Shown here piece by piece: positions 1 through 10,472 of a stretch of 64,000 nt of DNA (the stretch's first letter is position 1; the number at the start of each line of letters is the position of its first letter). The notes under the pieces are model-generated. The model had not been told where the DNA came from. It saw only the letters and a program-made list of their open reading frames with translations, and searched no databases. A program made the translations under genes and the position numbers. Source of the DNA: Adiantum capillus-veneris (lineage: Eukaryota > Streptophyta > Polypodiopsida > Polypodiales > Pteridaceae); contig CM043962.1 in the NCBI GenBank assembly GCA_014529385.2, positions 121,295,970 through 121,359,969 of the forward strand. Reading direction: 5' to 3'.

Positions 1-849
1 TGATAAATCTGCTAATCTGTAACTACCATTCCCAAACTTTGTTTTTATCATGAAAGGTCCCTCCCATCTTTGCAAAAACTTTTTGTCAAGTCGAGTATCA
101 AGTCGGTTATCATAGCGAAGAACCAACATACCTTCCTTCAATCCTTTCCCCTTGAGCTTCTTGTTTATTTTGTCCCTTTGGCTTGTGGCTTGGGCAATGT
201 AATAGTCGATGGACTCTTCTCTATCAAGCTCAAGTCGTTGAAGATCTAAAATTCTTTCCTGCAAAGCTTCTTTTGGCCTCTTTGCTCCCCGTGAGAGAAT
301 GCGTAGGCTTGCAATCTCCACCTCAATAGGAAGGAGTGCCTCCTGTCCATATACCAAATGAAAAGGAGTGAATTGAGTGGATACCTTGAAAGATGTTCTG
401 TATGCCCATAGAGCTGCGGTCAAATGACGATCCCAGTCATTTGGTCGATCTGCAACCTGCTTAGAAATGATCTTACATATCATTCCATTCACCTTTTCAA
501 CCAACCCATTGCACTGAGGGTAGTAAGGTGTAGAATACAAATGTTTGACTTTTAACTTTGTCAAAAGATTATCTAGGAGCTCTGCTCTAAACCCTGGACC
601 ACGATCTGACAAAATCTCTAATGGTGTGCCGAATCTACTGCATATGTGATCAAAGATAAATTTTGATACCTCCTCGGCTGTAATTCGTGTTGTACTTGCT
701 GCCTCCGCCCATCGTGCCATGTAATCTACTCCCACAATGATGAAGACCTTCCCGGTAGATGTGCGAGGTAAGGGGCCTATTGCATCCACACCCCACTTCT
801 CAAAAGGACCATACGAAATTATTGGAACTTGAGGTTCGTAAGTGAGTCG
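1..849 (-). pseudogene. Element A integrase catalytic core and C-terminus, after an in-frame TGA, cut by window edge
   Basis: The frame of the pol ORF continues past the TGA at 850-852 without a shift. It encodes the integrase core: a WGVDAIGPLP block near 782-800 (first Asp), ILSDRGPGF near 590-620 (second Asp), and YYPQCNGLVEKVNG near 495-535 (the Glu). The C-terminal stretch follows, ending in RWEGPFMIK-type sequence close to position 50. The only visible defect is the stop between the zinc-binding domain and the core. The following codon is CGA and arginine-rich context suggests a C-to-T origin for the stop, but the ancestral codon is an inference. Confidence 0.85.
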
Positions 850-3800
850 TCAATTTCCAGCAATCTGACAACGTTTGCATGACTTACACCAATGCTGGAC
901 ATCACGGTGTAGACTTGGCCAAACAAACCCTGCTTGCAAAATCTTCCTGTTTGTAATATCATGAGAAAAATGACCCCCACAGACATCATCATGGCATGAA
1001 AAGAGGATTCTCTCTATTTCTTGAATAGAGGGAACCCTTCTTAGCACCAAATCTTTCCCTTTATGATACAGATCATCTCCTATGAGTTGGTAAGGAGTTG
1101 CCTTTTTTACCAACCTATGCCTTTGCACTTTATCCAAGTGTTTAGGGCACTCACCAGTTTGGAGGAAAAATATGATGTCCTTCAATTCCTCTTGGCCTTG
1201 GTACTTTGGTTCGTAGAGCTTCACACCTCCCACCATGATCTGAAGTTTCTCATTGGCGAGATAATCTGCTTCCTTGTTGAGGGTTCTCACAACATGCTGT
1301 ACCTGTGTAGCTTCAAAGTTCTTTATCAAAGCCTTCACCTGTCTAAGCCACTCCACTAGAGTAGGGTTCTTGCACTTCCATATCCCTTGGATTTGCCTAA
1401 TAACTAGTAAGGAATCACCTCTTATTATAAGTCTTTCGATGCCAAGTTTTCTGCATTCTTCAAGCCCCAACTTTAAGGTGACATACTCAGCCTCATTATT
1501 AGAATGAACATTTTCCAAGGTGATACCTTTCTTAACAAGAACTTCCCTTTGTGGACTTAGAATAAGAACCCCCCCTGCTGCCTGATCGTGTTGTCGTCGG
1601 TAAGCTCCATCAAAGCACAAAATGTGTGCATTGTCCATCTCCTCCTCATTATTTTGTGGTGTAGCTTTGTCTTCTGCCTTTGGTGACTCTTTCCTTTCTC
1701 TCACTTTGTATGTAAGAATATCTGCAAGACCTGCCCTTGTGCTATCTTCCACAAGAAAAGTGTATTCGAACTCTTGAAGTTCTAGTACCCATTTGGCTAT
1801 CCTAGATGAGAGGCTCATGTGTTGCACAACATATGGTAAATTGTTTTCCATGGTGAGAATGACAAATGGTGCAGGTAAGAGATATGATCGGAACTTTCTT
1901 ACCGCAAACATAATTGTGAATACCACCTTCTCCATATCAGTGTAGCCCTTCTCTGCAGCGGTCATGACTTTGCTTGCAAAGTACACTGGCCTCATGTAGC
2001 ATGTTTTTGGGTCTTTTTGCATGAGAACTACACCGATGGCCTCCATTCCTACACTTGGCGTGATGTAATATGTATCCTTTGGATTTGGTGGCATTATTGT
2101 TGGAAGAGAGTTGAGAATACCCTTTACTTCAGTAAAGCATAATTCGTGTTCCTCTCTCCATTCAAATGTGGGTTTGTTTGCTAGCTTGTGCAAAGGTGCA
2201 ATAGCTTCCGCTAGAAGGTGAATGAAACGAGACATGTACCTTACTTTGTGGTTGAAATTCATGAGCTCCTTGGTTGTTGTTGGTGGTTGTAGTGACAAGA
2301 GAGCATTTACTTTTGATGGATCCACTTGAATTCCTTGCAAAGAAACCACATGACCTAGCAATACCACTTGTGACTCTGCAATGTGACACTTCTCAGGATT
2401 AAGCTGTCCCCCAAATTGATGAAGCCTCCTAAGCCCCTCCTCAACTTTTTGGCAATGAAGTCTTTGGCTACTATAGATACAGAAGTCATCCATAAAAACC
2501 CTAATTGACTTTCCAAAGAAGGGCTGAAAGACAAGAGTTGTAAACCTTATAAAGGTACTAGGAGCATTTGTGAGCCCAAATGGCATCACTCTATAGGCAA
2601 AGCAACCCCAAGGTGTGATGAAAGTGGTTTTTAACTGATCTTCTTTTGCTATTCTGATTTGAAAATACCCTGAATACCCATCACACACTGTGTAACATTC
2701 ATAGCCGGCTACTTCGTTTAAGATTTCATCTTGGAAAGGAAGAGGAAAATGATCCCTCTTTGTTGCAGCATTGAGCGGTTTGTAGTCAACACAGACCCTC
2801 CATTTTCCGTTCTTTTTAGGGGTTACTACAATTGGGGACACCCACTCAGAGTTAGACACAGGGTAAATGAAACCAGCTTTGAGGAGTCGGTAAACCTCTG
2901 TCAAAAGTGCCTCTTGTTGTATTTTTCCTAGGCGCCTTAGCTTTTGAGCCACAGGTTTAGTACCTGGTTTTAATTCTATGCCATGCTCTATAACATCCAC
3001 ACCTCTAATTTTTGAGTAATCAGTGAGAAACAAATTGGGATACCTCTTGAGCATATCGATGTAGGACCGCTTCTCCTCAGGGGTAAGATCTTTTGTAAGC
3101 ATCCTCTCAAAGTCTTCAAAGTGCTTGTGGTCACCTTTGTCATCCTTTGTTTGCTCCTTTGTTGGGTCAACCTCTATTGATGGAGTTTTTGATGTGTTGA
3201 AGATGATTCCCATTACCTCCAAAGATGATTCTTCTTCGCTATTGGATGTAGTGGTTGAACTTTCCTCGTCACTTGAGCCAAAACTCTCTTCACTTTCTTC
3301 ATCAGCCGTGGTCTCATAGTTGATGTCGAGCTGCTTTCCTTCATGCCAATTGTATACTACAGGTTGCCCCTTTTTGAGAATCAATTGTCCTCGTCCCCAT
3401 TTTTGATCTGCATTCGCAGCAATGAGCCAAGGCCTCCCTAAGATGATGGGATAGCCCTCCCGCTTGGCTGGCATAACATACATGTCCACACGTGCATCTA
3501 TATTACATACAGAAAGTTTTACATTCTCGATGATCCCTAGGCACTTCACACTTGCATTGTTGGCCAGCCTAGCTTGACAATTAGAGGATTTAGTGATTTC
3601 AAGCCCTAGTCTATTCATGGCTCTTTCCGTGATCACACACATTTGTGCTCCACCATCAACATACACATTGGATACCTTCCTACCCCTTACATAAGCATCT
3701 ACAATAGGTTCCACATCTTGTTGTGGCTTTGAAGTCAATGCCTTTACTATCACCTTTTCTTTCTTTCTTGGGAGTCTTGTGCTTACAAGTTTGGACCAGT

Positions 3801-4071
3801 GCTTTCTCACCTTGGGTGATAGATGTAGGAGTTGAGGCCAAGAAATATTGGGCTTTTGAGTTTGCAAATCTTCTAAGATGTTGTAGGGTTCCATATTCTT
3901 TCCTAATGGAAAATCGTTGATGCCGATCTCCCTTCGCCTTCTGCTTCTTGCCTCCTTCCTCCTTCTTTGACTTTTTCTTCCTCTCCTTCCTTGCAGGTTC
4001 TGACTCTTCATTCCTTGTGTCTTCATCCTTGTTGTGTGCTCTTGTGCGCTTTTCTGCTGGCATAACATCAA
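850..4071 (-). CDS. Element A pol: protease, reverse transcriptase, two RNase H domains, integrase zinc finger
   Basis: The open frame is 1073 codons. Convincing pol sequence starts near residue 58; the part before it overlaps gag in another frame. Domains in order: aspartic protease (about 115-225, active site VDGGA rather than DTG or DSG); reverse transcriptase (about 360-600, with KKNGKWRVCVDY, MPFGLTNAP and an FMDD catalytic box near 2482-2496); the usual gypsy RNase H (about 650-790); a second RNase H (about 835-965) with acidic residues in CFDGAY, NNEAEY, RGDSL and NKEADYLAN; and an integrase HHCC zinc-binding domain (about 1010-1073, ending CKSCKRCQ). The second RNase H is the archaeal-type domain reported for plant Tat elements. 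The product would copy element RNA to DNA in virus-like particles. A TGA at 850-852 ends the frame before the integrase core. Confidence 0.92.
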   Translation of the reverse strand: MMLCQQKSAQEHTTRMKTQGMKSQNLQGRRGRKSQRRRKEARSRRRREIGINDFPLGKNMEPYNILEDLQTQKPNISWPQLLHLSPKVRKHWSKLVSTRLPRKKEKVIVKALTSKPQQDVEPIVDAYVRGRKVSNVYVDGGAQMCVITERAMNRLGLEITKSSNCQARLANNASVKCLGIIENVKLSVCNIDARVDMYVMPAKREGYPIILGRPWLIAANADQKWGRGQLILKKGQPVVYNWHEGKQLDINYETTADEESEESFGSSDEESSTTTSNSEEESSLEVMGIIFNTSKTPSIEVDPTKEQTKDDKGDHKHFEDFERMLTKDLTPEEKRSYIDMLKRYPNLFLTDYSKIRGVDVIEHGIELKPGTKPVAQKLRRLGKIQQEALLTEVYRLLKAGFIYPVSNSEWVSPIVVTPKKNGKWRVCVDYKPLNAATKRDHFPLPFQDEILNEVAGYECYTVCDGYSGYFQIRIAKEDQLKTTFITPWGCFAYRVMPFGLTNAPSTFIRFTTLVFQPFFGKSIRVFMDDFCIYSSQRLHCQKVEEGLRRLHQFGGQLNPEKCHIAESQVVLLGHVVSLQGIQVDPSKVNALLSLQPPTTTKELMNFNHKVRYMSRFIHLLAEAIAPLHKLANKPTFEWREEHELCFTEVKGILNSLPTIMPPNPKDTYYITPSVGMEAIGVVLMQKDPKTCYMRPVYFASKVMTAAEKGYTDMEKVVFTIMFAVRKFRSYLLPAPFVILTMENNLPYVVQHMSLSSRIAKWVLELQEFEYTFLVEDSTRAGLADILTYKVRERKESPKAEDKATPQNNEEEMDNAHILCFDGAYRRQHDQAAGGVLILSPQREVLVKKGITLENVHSNNEAEYVTLKLGLEECRKLGIERLIIRGDSLLVIRQIQGIWKCKNPTLVEWLRQVKALIKNFEATQVQHVVRTLNKEADYLANEKLQIMVGGVKLYEPKYQGQEELKDIIFFLQTGECPKHLDKVQRHRLVKKATPYQLIGDDLYHKGKDLVLRRVPSIQEIERILFSCHDDVCGGHFSHDITNRKILQAGFVWPSLHRDVQHWCKSCKRCQIAGN

Positions 4072-5074
4072 AATGTATAGGGCTCACCTCTATCTCCTCT
4101 TCCAGCTTTATGACGTTTACTCCTCTCTCTTCCTCCACTGGTGGGACAGGAGGGATGTTTGCCACTGGAGGTGGTGGTGGTCGACGAAGAATTTGCGGGG
4201 CTTGAGCATGCTCTTGCTGCACCATGAGCGGAGGGGGTCTAGGAGGGTATATGTCCCCTGTAAGCCTTCGAGGGTGAGGGCAATTATACATGCCATGACC
4301 AACTTCGTTGCAATTCCAGCATCTCAACTCTTGTGCTTGACGTCGTTGATTGCGATTCCCTTCTCTTGGTTGTCGTTGTTGGGGTAGGCCCTGCACTAGA
4401 TTCAAGGTGAGACTCTCTAGTTGTTGAGTTAATCTTTGCAAGATCTCTTGTTGTGATCCTTCCCCTATTTGTGAAGTTTGGGCAAGAGAGCCCCTAACTT
4501 GTGCTCCCATGCTTGGTGAAGAATCCCTCTCAATGACTTCATTTAGGTCCCTTGTTCTATGTGCTTGAAAATTTAACTTCTTGAATTTGACCATGGCCAC
4601 CTCACGTGCTTCCTCAAATGTTGATGGGAATTTTAACTCTACCTTGGTCTTCAAAATTGGATACAAGCCAGCCATGAACCTATCTTTCTTTAGAAAGTTT
4701 GGTGCACCACCTTGGTTTTGTAAGGTAGCCTCCCATCTATCCCATAGGTTAAGGAAAACGGCCTCATAAGATGGGTAGTCTTCAAGGAATACCTGTTTAT
4801 GTTGAAGTAGACACTTCCAAAGACCCTCTGGAGTATCTCCTTGCCCAAATTTGGCAAGAAAAATTGCACGTAGCCTCCCCCAATTGGATTTGTTTTGAGG
4901 TTGCAAGGCCTCGTACCATGCCTTAGCCTCCCCTTTGAGAATGAGTGGAAAAGCACGCAGCTTTACCTCTTCTTGATCTCTCCCAGAGATGAGGTGTGCC
5001 ATCTCCAAATTATCCAGAAATTCTTGTTCATCCTCACCATTTTTTGAATGAAAGGTAGGAAAAGTGCTGGACAT
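3680..5074 (-). CDS. Element A Gag polyprotein
   Basis: I choose the ATG at 5072-5074 (protein begins MSSTFPTFHSK). The open frame also extends 19 codons upstream to a GTG. The N-terminal half is a retrotransposon Gag domain with KGEAKAWYEAL and WGRLRAIFLAKF blocks and downstream NLWDRWEATL. A CCHC zinc knuckle, CWNCNEVGHGMYNC, lies near 4275-4325 and would bind element RNA. A proline-rich linker and a Lys/Glu-rich tail follow. The last 392 bases overlap the pol frame. It is intact across about 465 residues and ends at TAG 3680-3682. Confidence 0.88.
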   Translation of the reverse strand: MSSTFPTFHSKNGEDEQEFLDNLEMAHLISGRDQEEVKLRAFPLILKGEAKAWYEALQPQNKSNWGRLRAIFLAKFGQGDTPEGLWKCLLQHKQVFLEDYPSYEAVFLNLWDRWEATLQNQGGAPNFLKKDRFMAGLYPILKTKVELKFPSTFEEAREVAMVKFKKLNFQAHRTRDLNEVIERDSSPSMGAQVRGSLAQTSQIGEGSQQEILQRLTQQLESLTLNLVQGLPQQRQPREGNRNQRRQAQELRCWNCNEVGHGMYNCPHPRRLTGDIYPPRPPPLMVQQEHAQAPQILRRPPPPPVANIPPVPPVEEERGVNVIKLEEEIEVSPIHFDVMPAEKRTRAHNKDEDTRNEESEPARKERKKKSKKEEGGKKQKAKGDRHQRFSIRKEYGTLQHLRRFANSKAQYFLASTPTSITQGEKALVQTCKHKTPKKERKGDSKGIDFKATTRCGTYCRCLCKG

Positions 5075-5127
5075 TTTTACAATACAAGGAGGCTTGTGTA
5101 CCACAAAGTTTTGACTACGATGAGTGA

Positions 5128-5654
5128 TCACATCAAAATGAAAATATATACATCAAGTGTTAGTTCATAACTTATCATAGGCAAAATAAAAGGGTTGATT
5201 GAGGCATTAATTTCATTAAGGCGAGTGGGTCCAAAAATTCTCCTAATGGTTGCTTGAAATCTAAATTTTGTAGCAATTATGATGTGCACAGATTGACGAG
5301 CTATGGGTGTAAAAGGAGAAGCAGCTCCAGGTTGGTTCATGTGACAATGTGTTCTCCTTTTTCTTTCTCTTGAAGAAAGTTTCCTTTGAGTGGATCGCTA
5401 TCTAAGCGCCTCTTGTCCCTGCCTCAAAACAAAATAAAAACATGAACATCAAATGAATCATCATAATTAATGAATGGAAGAATGATGGGATTTGGAGATG
5501 CCAAGATTTCACCAAGTCTTTCTGCTCCAAACATAAAAACAATGCGTTGTTGGTAAAAAAATTTGCGATCTACACAAATGTTAATTCTGATGCGTTGTGA
5601 AAAATGAAAAGCATATGGTGCAACTCTATTGTTCATGAGGAGAATAGAAGGCAA
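5128..5654 (-). repeat. Two diverged copies of a ~70-codon leader ORF upstream of element A gag
   Basis: Two minus-strand ORFs sit between gag and the presumed primer site: 5128-5340 (70 codons) and 5424-5654 (76 codons; its second ATG gives a protein matching the first in length). They align over their length. Shared features are an M-N start, an (R)IxxxFGxxRLxEIxASxNPxILPxI core and a D-V-(Y/H)-(I/V)-F-I-L end. The DNA is clearly related but not close to identical. This looks like an old tandem duplication. I recognise no domain; they could be translated leader peptides or duplicated packaging sequence. Confidence 0.6.
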
Positions 5655-5665
5655 TTAGGAAAGTT

Positions 5666-5682
5666 CCTCCGTGGGGGCACCA
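5666..5682 (-). promoter_or_regulatory. Candidate primer-binding site of element A
   Basis: The minus strand here begins TGGTGCCCCCACGG, the TGG expected opposite a tRNA 3'-CCA end. It lies upstream of gag, and the presumed LTR end (TG on the plus strand) is about six bases away. A similar segment recurs near 5774-5790, so the call is weak. I could not assign the tRNA. Confidence 0.3.
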
Positions 5683-5688
5683 CTTTTA

Positions 5689-7150
5689 TGAGAGCGGATT
5701 TTTTGAGATGGGGCTCAACTCAAGGCTCCCACCAGACAACCACTCCGTGAGACCCTACACACGCATATTTCTTAGGGGCACCACCCTCTTTTATGGAGAA
5801 AGAAGGAAACCAAAACAAACCATATACAACACACACACACACACACACACACCCACACACACTCACACCTTCCTTATGTGCTTCAACACAAAATGCCCTT
5901 CAACCATTCAACACACACTCCTTAAGCAATCCCTTTGAACACTGCACAAATTAACATGCAAAGATTGACCTTCACCATATTAGTGCTCATATACTTCTAA
6001 GAAAAGCAAGCACAAAACCTCAAAACTCAAAACACCATAATGCACAAATACTTGACAACTCCTTTCCTTTCCCAAAAGAAGAGACTACTTACACACATAA
6101 GGCGGCATGCATAGAGAGCTCTTCTCCATCTATGCAGCCCCAAGACTTACTTACACACAACATAAGGAGAGAAGCCAAGAAAATAGACACCATGGTGCAC
6201 AAAAACTTTCTCAACAAACAAGCAACCCAATGAGCACAAAATATGAGAAGCTGCCAAGATATGCTTACCAATTTTACATGGGTTTAGAGCAAAAGTGTAA
6301 CGATGACACCCCAATTGCAACAATTTGTTGATCAAACCATGAGATAGATCATTGAACTTGATATCCTTGCTCTCATATAGAATCTACAATCCTTATTTAG
6401 GGATGAGTATGGTAAGAGAAATGTTTGCAAGAGAATGGTAGCAATAGCATATTGATGCTCTCTCTATGGTGCCGCTTATGATAGCGAGCTTAGGAAATGG
6501 ATAGGGAGACAAGAGGAGAGAGAGATTAGGGATTCCCTAACCTTAGAGGAGCTTATTTGCAGCAATGGAGTAGGTGTGTGTATTTTTGTGCTTGCCAAAG
6601 GGCCTTTTTATAGCTGTACAAGACCTTGGGTTAGGTTAAACTTGAATAGGGTAGGTAATTAACCATAGTTAGGTTCCCTTTTGACCATTCCTTCAATTAT
6701 GCAAATAAGGGACTTATTTTTTCATTAAAAATAGCCTTTTAAGTTGTGGAGGCTCCATAAGGGTTGATAATGTATTTGGGCCCCACCATGATGTCCCTCC
6801 AGTGGCTCCTGCAGAGTGTCTCCATCTTGTTTGTTGTGCTCTGGAAGCATCTTGAGCCGACCCCTCCACATGCAAGTGGTTTTTAACTCCGCATTGGTAT
6901 TTTAGAATGTTGGAGAAGTCAAGAAAACTTTTCACCTTTGTGGTTTACCTGATTGTAACTTTGACCTGCAGTAACAGTGTCCGCAGCACCTTGTTTTCAC
7001 CATAACTTTCAGCCTGTAACTCAGAATTGGGTGCTGTAAAAGGCAAAGTTGACCTTCTCAAAGTGTTTAAGCTGATTTTGGACTGTTCCTCAAGTATGCC
7101 CACGAGCTAAGGCATTCAAGATGCATCCAAAACACCTTTTGAACCAAGTC
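5689..7150 (-). repeat. Probable 5' LTR of element A (far boundary not located)
   Basis: This region lies where the 5' LTR of the minus-strand element must be. It holds no gene, but has a clear TATA box on the minus strand (AGCTATAAAAAGG, 6603-6615) about 0.9 kb upstream of the candidate primer site. It also contains a (CA)n tract at 5830-5862. The partner LTR is outside the window, so the ends cannot be defined by comparison. Confidence 0.45.
6603..6615 (-). promoter_or_regulatory. TATA box of element A LTR promoter
   Basis: The minus strand reads AGCTATAAAAAGG, a near-perfect plant TATA box, in the region inferred to be the element A 5' LTR. It faces gag and would start the genomic transcript roughly 30 bases downstream. 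Confidence 0.5.
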
Positions 7151-8100
7151 TCCTTGTAGGGGGCCCTTTAGCATGCATCCAAGGTGTATCATGCTTTTTT
7201 CAAAAGAGAATCCACCTTAAACAAATGAGGTAGGCTCCAATAAAGTTTGATTTATTGGGGATATACATTATATTTAAGATTTGTTGACCAACACAAGTAA
7301 ATGATCCAAGAGTTGGGTCACATAGTGGTGGGGAAGGGAAGGCCTACAAGGTTAACCCTACCCGTGAGAGAAGATGGGTAAGATAAGTGCCCATAAATTA
7401 TTTATTTACAAATTATAGGATGTAGATAGCTATTTAAATTAGTAAAGGTAATTAGTTAAAAGAATATGCAGTAAAAAAACTAGGAGAGTAGAATTAAGTT
7501 TACTATTTACATTTAGCATGAAGAGAGAAATATGATGTAAATGCATAAAGATCTAAGAAGGGTAAGGTGTTTGTATGGAAAAAGGCTATTACGGAAAGAG
7601 AGAATGAACACTAGGTTAAAACATTGATAAAAAATATATACATTTGAGTAGAAATGTAGTTCAAATGCAAGGTTACCATTTAACGCTACTCAATGCCATG
7701 ATGTCTAGGGTTTCAAAGGAAGAGAAATCAAAGAAACCCCACTCTTTTCTCTCTTGCATAAAGAAAGAACACAAAAGAGAATATGAAAACAACACAAAGA
7801 TGAAAACATTAAGGCTATGGTCATATCATATCATGGATAATATGAAAGGGTTAATAGATGAGTTAATGGCATTCAATCTTTGCCAACTAAACATGCTACA
7901 AATTGTTCTTTGGAATTGTAATTTTGTGCTTATCATAGTATACGTCTAATGATTGGGATTAATTGTGTGTACAAATCCTCTTGGTTCATAGCAAGATAAC
8001 TACACTTATGTCAAAAGAAAAGCTATAGTCTATCAAGGGTAGTATAATGGGATCCGGTGAAAGAAGTATTTCATTGAGCCTTTTTGGGCCAAAGAGAAAC
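7150..8100. other. AT-rich spacer with no recognised gene
   Basis: No coding similarity is visible on either strand. The longest plus ORF (7644-7949) has no recognisable motif and a composition like the surrounding AT-rich DNA. The stretch probably includes the unlocated outer ends of the LTRs of elements A and B. Confidence 0.5.
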
Positions 8101-9563
8101 ACTATACGTTGTTGAAAGTGTATTTTATGGATAATCCATACGTTAATTGCAATAGATCACACAGAGTGGAAACGATAGAAATTCACATCATGTGGATTAT
8201 TCATCTAGGATAACTCTAGTATGAGCAGATATAAGAGAAGTGAAGAGAAGAGATATTTCCCTCATAAGTCCTATCCTTGCTCGCAGGCAATAAGGATACT
8301 GCGGGGAGAGATGTACCTGTAGCAAGGAGAACCTAGAATTTGTAGGAAAAATGACTTTCTAAGAGTGAGAGAGATAGATTTGGTTAGGGAGGGAGATGAA
8401 ATAGAGATATGTATTGGATTAGAGATGAAAAAGAAAGCAACAAGAAACCAACAAATTATCAAAGTAAAACACATCTTACTTGAAAAACTCTTCGAGAGTT
8501 ATTCACCATTATGATGGAGAGACAAGGAGAGGGAAGAATTCAGCTTTGATTGATGCACCAAGTTCAAGACCTTCTTTGATTAGAATTGATCTTCCAAGGA
8601 TAGCTTATAAGAATGGCTAGTCTTCCTCTAAGAGCAAGCGTAGGCTTAGGCTTATATTTATGGCTAACTACAAATACGCATTACTACTCTCACTCACTCA
8701 TGAATTTATCTCATGAATTTCAAGGAAGAAGAGGTCCCCTTTTATAGGTTAAGGGAACCCCCAAGGGTTACACAAGAAATAGAAGAGCCAGTGTGAACAG
8801 GAACTGGCAAAGCTTGAAATGAGTTGTCCCTGCATGATGTGGGCAGATTGGGGTTTACCATTTTGATCATATCTCTTCAACAATGGCTCCAAATAAAGAA
8901 ATAAAAATGGTAGCAAAAAATCCAGCTCATTAGCTACGACTCCCATTTTACATACTTCTTTTAATTCAAATTGGAACCATGTGTAAAAAAATCATCAAAA
9001 TAGGGTACAGTTTTGGCAGCAAAAGTCTTCTTGTAGTCCCCTTAGCCTAGACTTTCATTTGATTCCAATGGACACCTCATGCAATATGAAAGCATGCCAT
9101 TGCTCCTTGATAAAGTTTTATAATCATGCTTGCAATAATGCATTAAAATAGGTGTATCTTTGAGAATCATGTAAGCTAGTGTCCCACTAGGATTTGATTC
9201 CTTCCTAATAGCTATTAAAAATAAAAATATAAAAAATACATAGAATATATATATATATTGAAAGTTACCCTAGATATAGAATCTAGCTAGGGTGTGAAAT
9301 AAGAATGAGATAGTAGAAAGAAAGAACCAATGCTTTTTGCCCCTAGTTAAAGAGGTGGAGCTATTGATGCTTTTTTCATAGTACTTTTTGATGGTAAAGT
9401 AAGAATATGTTACCCTTGAGATAAATAATAGGATGAGATAGAAAGCTTATTATTATACTTAATATGCATATGTACATTATAAGAAATATACTTATGTATC
9501 TAAAAAATCACAAGATAGATCTTGTAGCATTCATTCCCACTATGTACGTGTCACACCACGACA
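8100..9563 (-). repeat. 3' LTR of element B (distal boundary approximate)
   Basis: On the minus strand the LTR begins TGTCGTGGTGTGACAC at 9563, directly after a polypurine tract. About 820 bases in is a TATA box (CCTATAAAAGGGG, near 8737-8748), as expected for the U3 end. There is no partner LTR in the window, so the lower boundary near 8100 is a guess. No gene is visible inside; a short (TA)n tract is at 9248-9259. Confidence 0.5.
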
Positions 9564-9621
9564 TCCACCCCCTCTAAACCTGCACATCCTCTCGTATGTG
9601 CCACCTTTGATCTTTGCAAGA

Positions 9622-10472
9622 TCAATTCTCTTGTAGATCTTTCATGATATCTTCCAATGCTTCATCTTCACTTTGATCTTCACCTGTGTTTTGTTCTTCC
9701 TCCTTGTCAACATCTTCTTGATCACTGACTCCTCTTCTCTTAAACATTTTGATCCTTTTTCCTGCAATGGGAATCTTTAATTCTGTACCATCTAGTTCAC
9801 ACAAGCTGTAAGTAAAATTTTCATGCACATGCTTTACAACATACGGTCCAAACCATCTTTTTGAGAACTTACGCATGACTGTGTGTTGGTTATCAAGGCT
9901 ACTATCATACACTAAAACCCAGTCACCTTTGTCGATTGCTTTGCTCCTGAGCCGATCTTGCTTATCAAAGTAGTCCTTGTTTTTCAACCTTGCATTTTTG
10001 AGTTGTACTTTTGGAGCCTCAATGTCTCCAGGTCTTCTCTCTAGTTGCCTTATGCGCAATGCAAGGAGACCTTCCCTGCTAAGGCCCTTTTGCCAAGGTA
10101 GTACATTCCATGTGGGAATTGTATCTTCTATTGGCATCACTGGCTTTTGACCATACATTAGCTCCGCAAGCATATAGCTAGTTACTGAGCTATTTGTTGT
10201 ACAATCATCCCATAAAGCATATGGTAATAGTTTTGGCCACTCACCAACTCTTCCTTTGCAAGCCTTGGCCAAAGCTTTGATGATAGGAGGATGCCCTCTT
10301 TCACTCTTTCCATTGCCTTCAAGGTTGTAAGCTGTAGTAAGAGAAATCTTGATTCCTAATCTGGAAAAGAACTCCCTTGCTTCCTTAGCATCCATCTCAC
10401 CTCTGTCTATAGTGATCTTTCCCACATAACTATAACGGCAAATCACCTCATCAAGAAGGAATTTGCACACAG
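9622..10472 (-). pseudogene. Element B integrase, C-terminal part (downstream of element C insertion)
   Basis: An open frame of about 282 codons encodes the second half of a gypsy integrase. It contains ITIDRGEMD (second catalytic Asp), NLEGNGKSERGHPP (catalytic Glu), and the conserved C-terminal block KRWFGPYVVKHVHENFTY with SLCELDGTELK. It ends in a very acidic tail. The upstream half lies at 15020 and beyond on the same strand. The frame matches across the insertion site once element C and one target-site copy are removed, so this half was intact when C inserted. Confidence 0.88.

Larger units (their letters stand above)
1..5682 (-). mobile_element. Element A: Tat-type Ty3/gypsy LTR retrotransposon (internal region)
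   Basis: Read on the minus strand, this region gives gag, protease, reverse transcriptase, RNase H, a second RNase H and integrase in that order, the Ty3/gypsy order with the extra RNase H of the plant Tat group. The 3' end of pol and the 3' LTR lie off the left edge. Gag and pol are long and nearly undamaged; I see one in-frame TGA, in the integrase. Gag and pol lie in different frames and overlap, so pol expression would need frameshifting or another bypass (inference). Confidence 0.9.
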
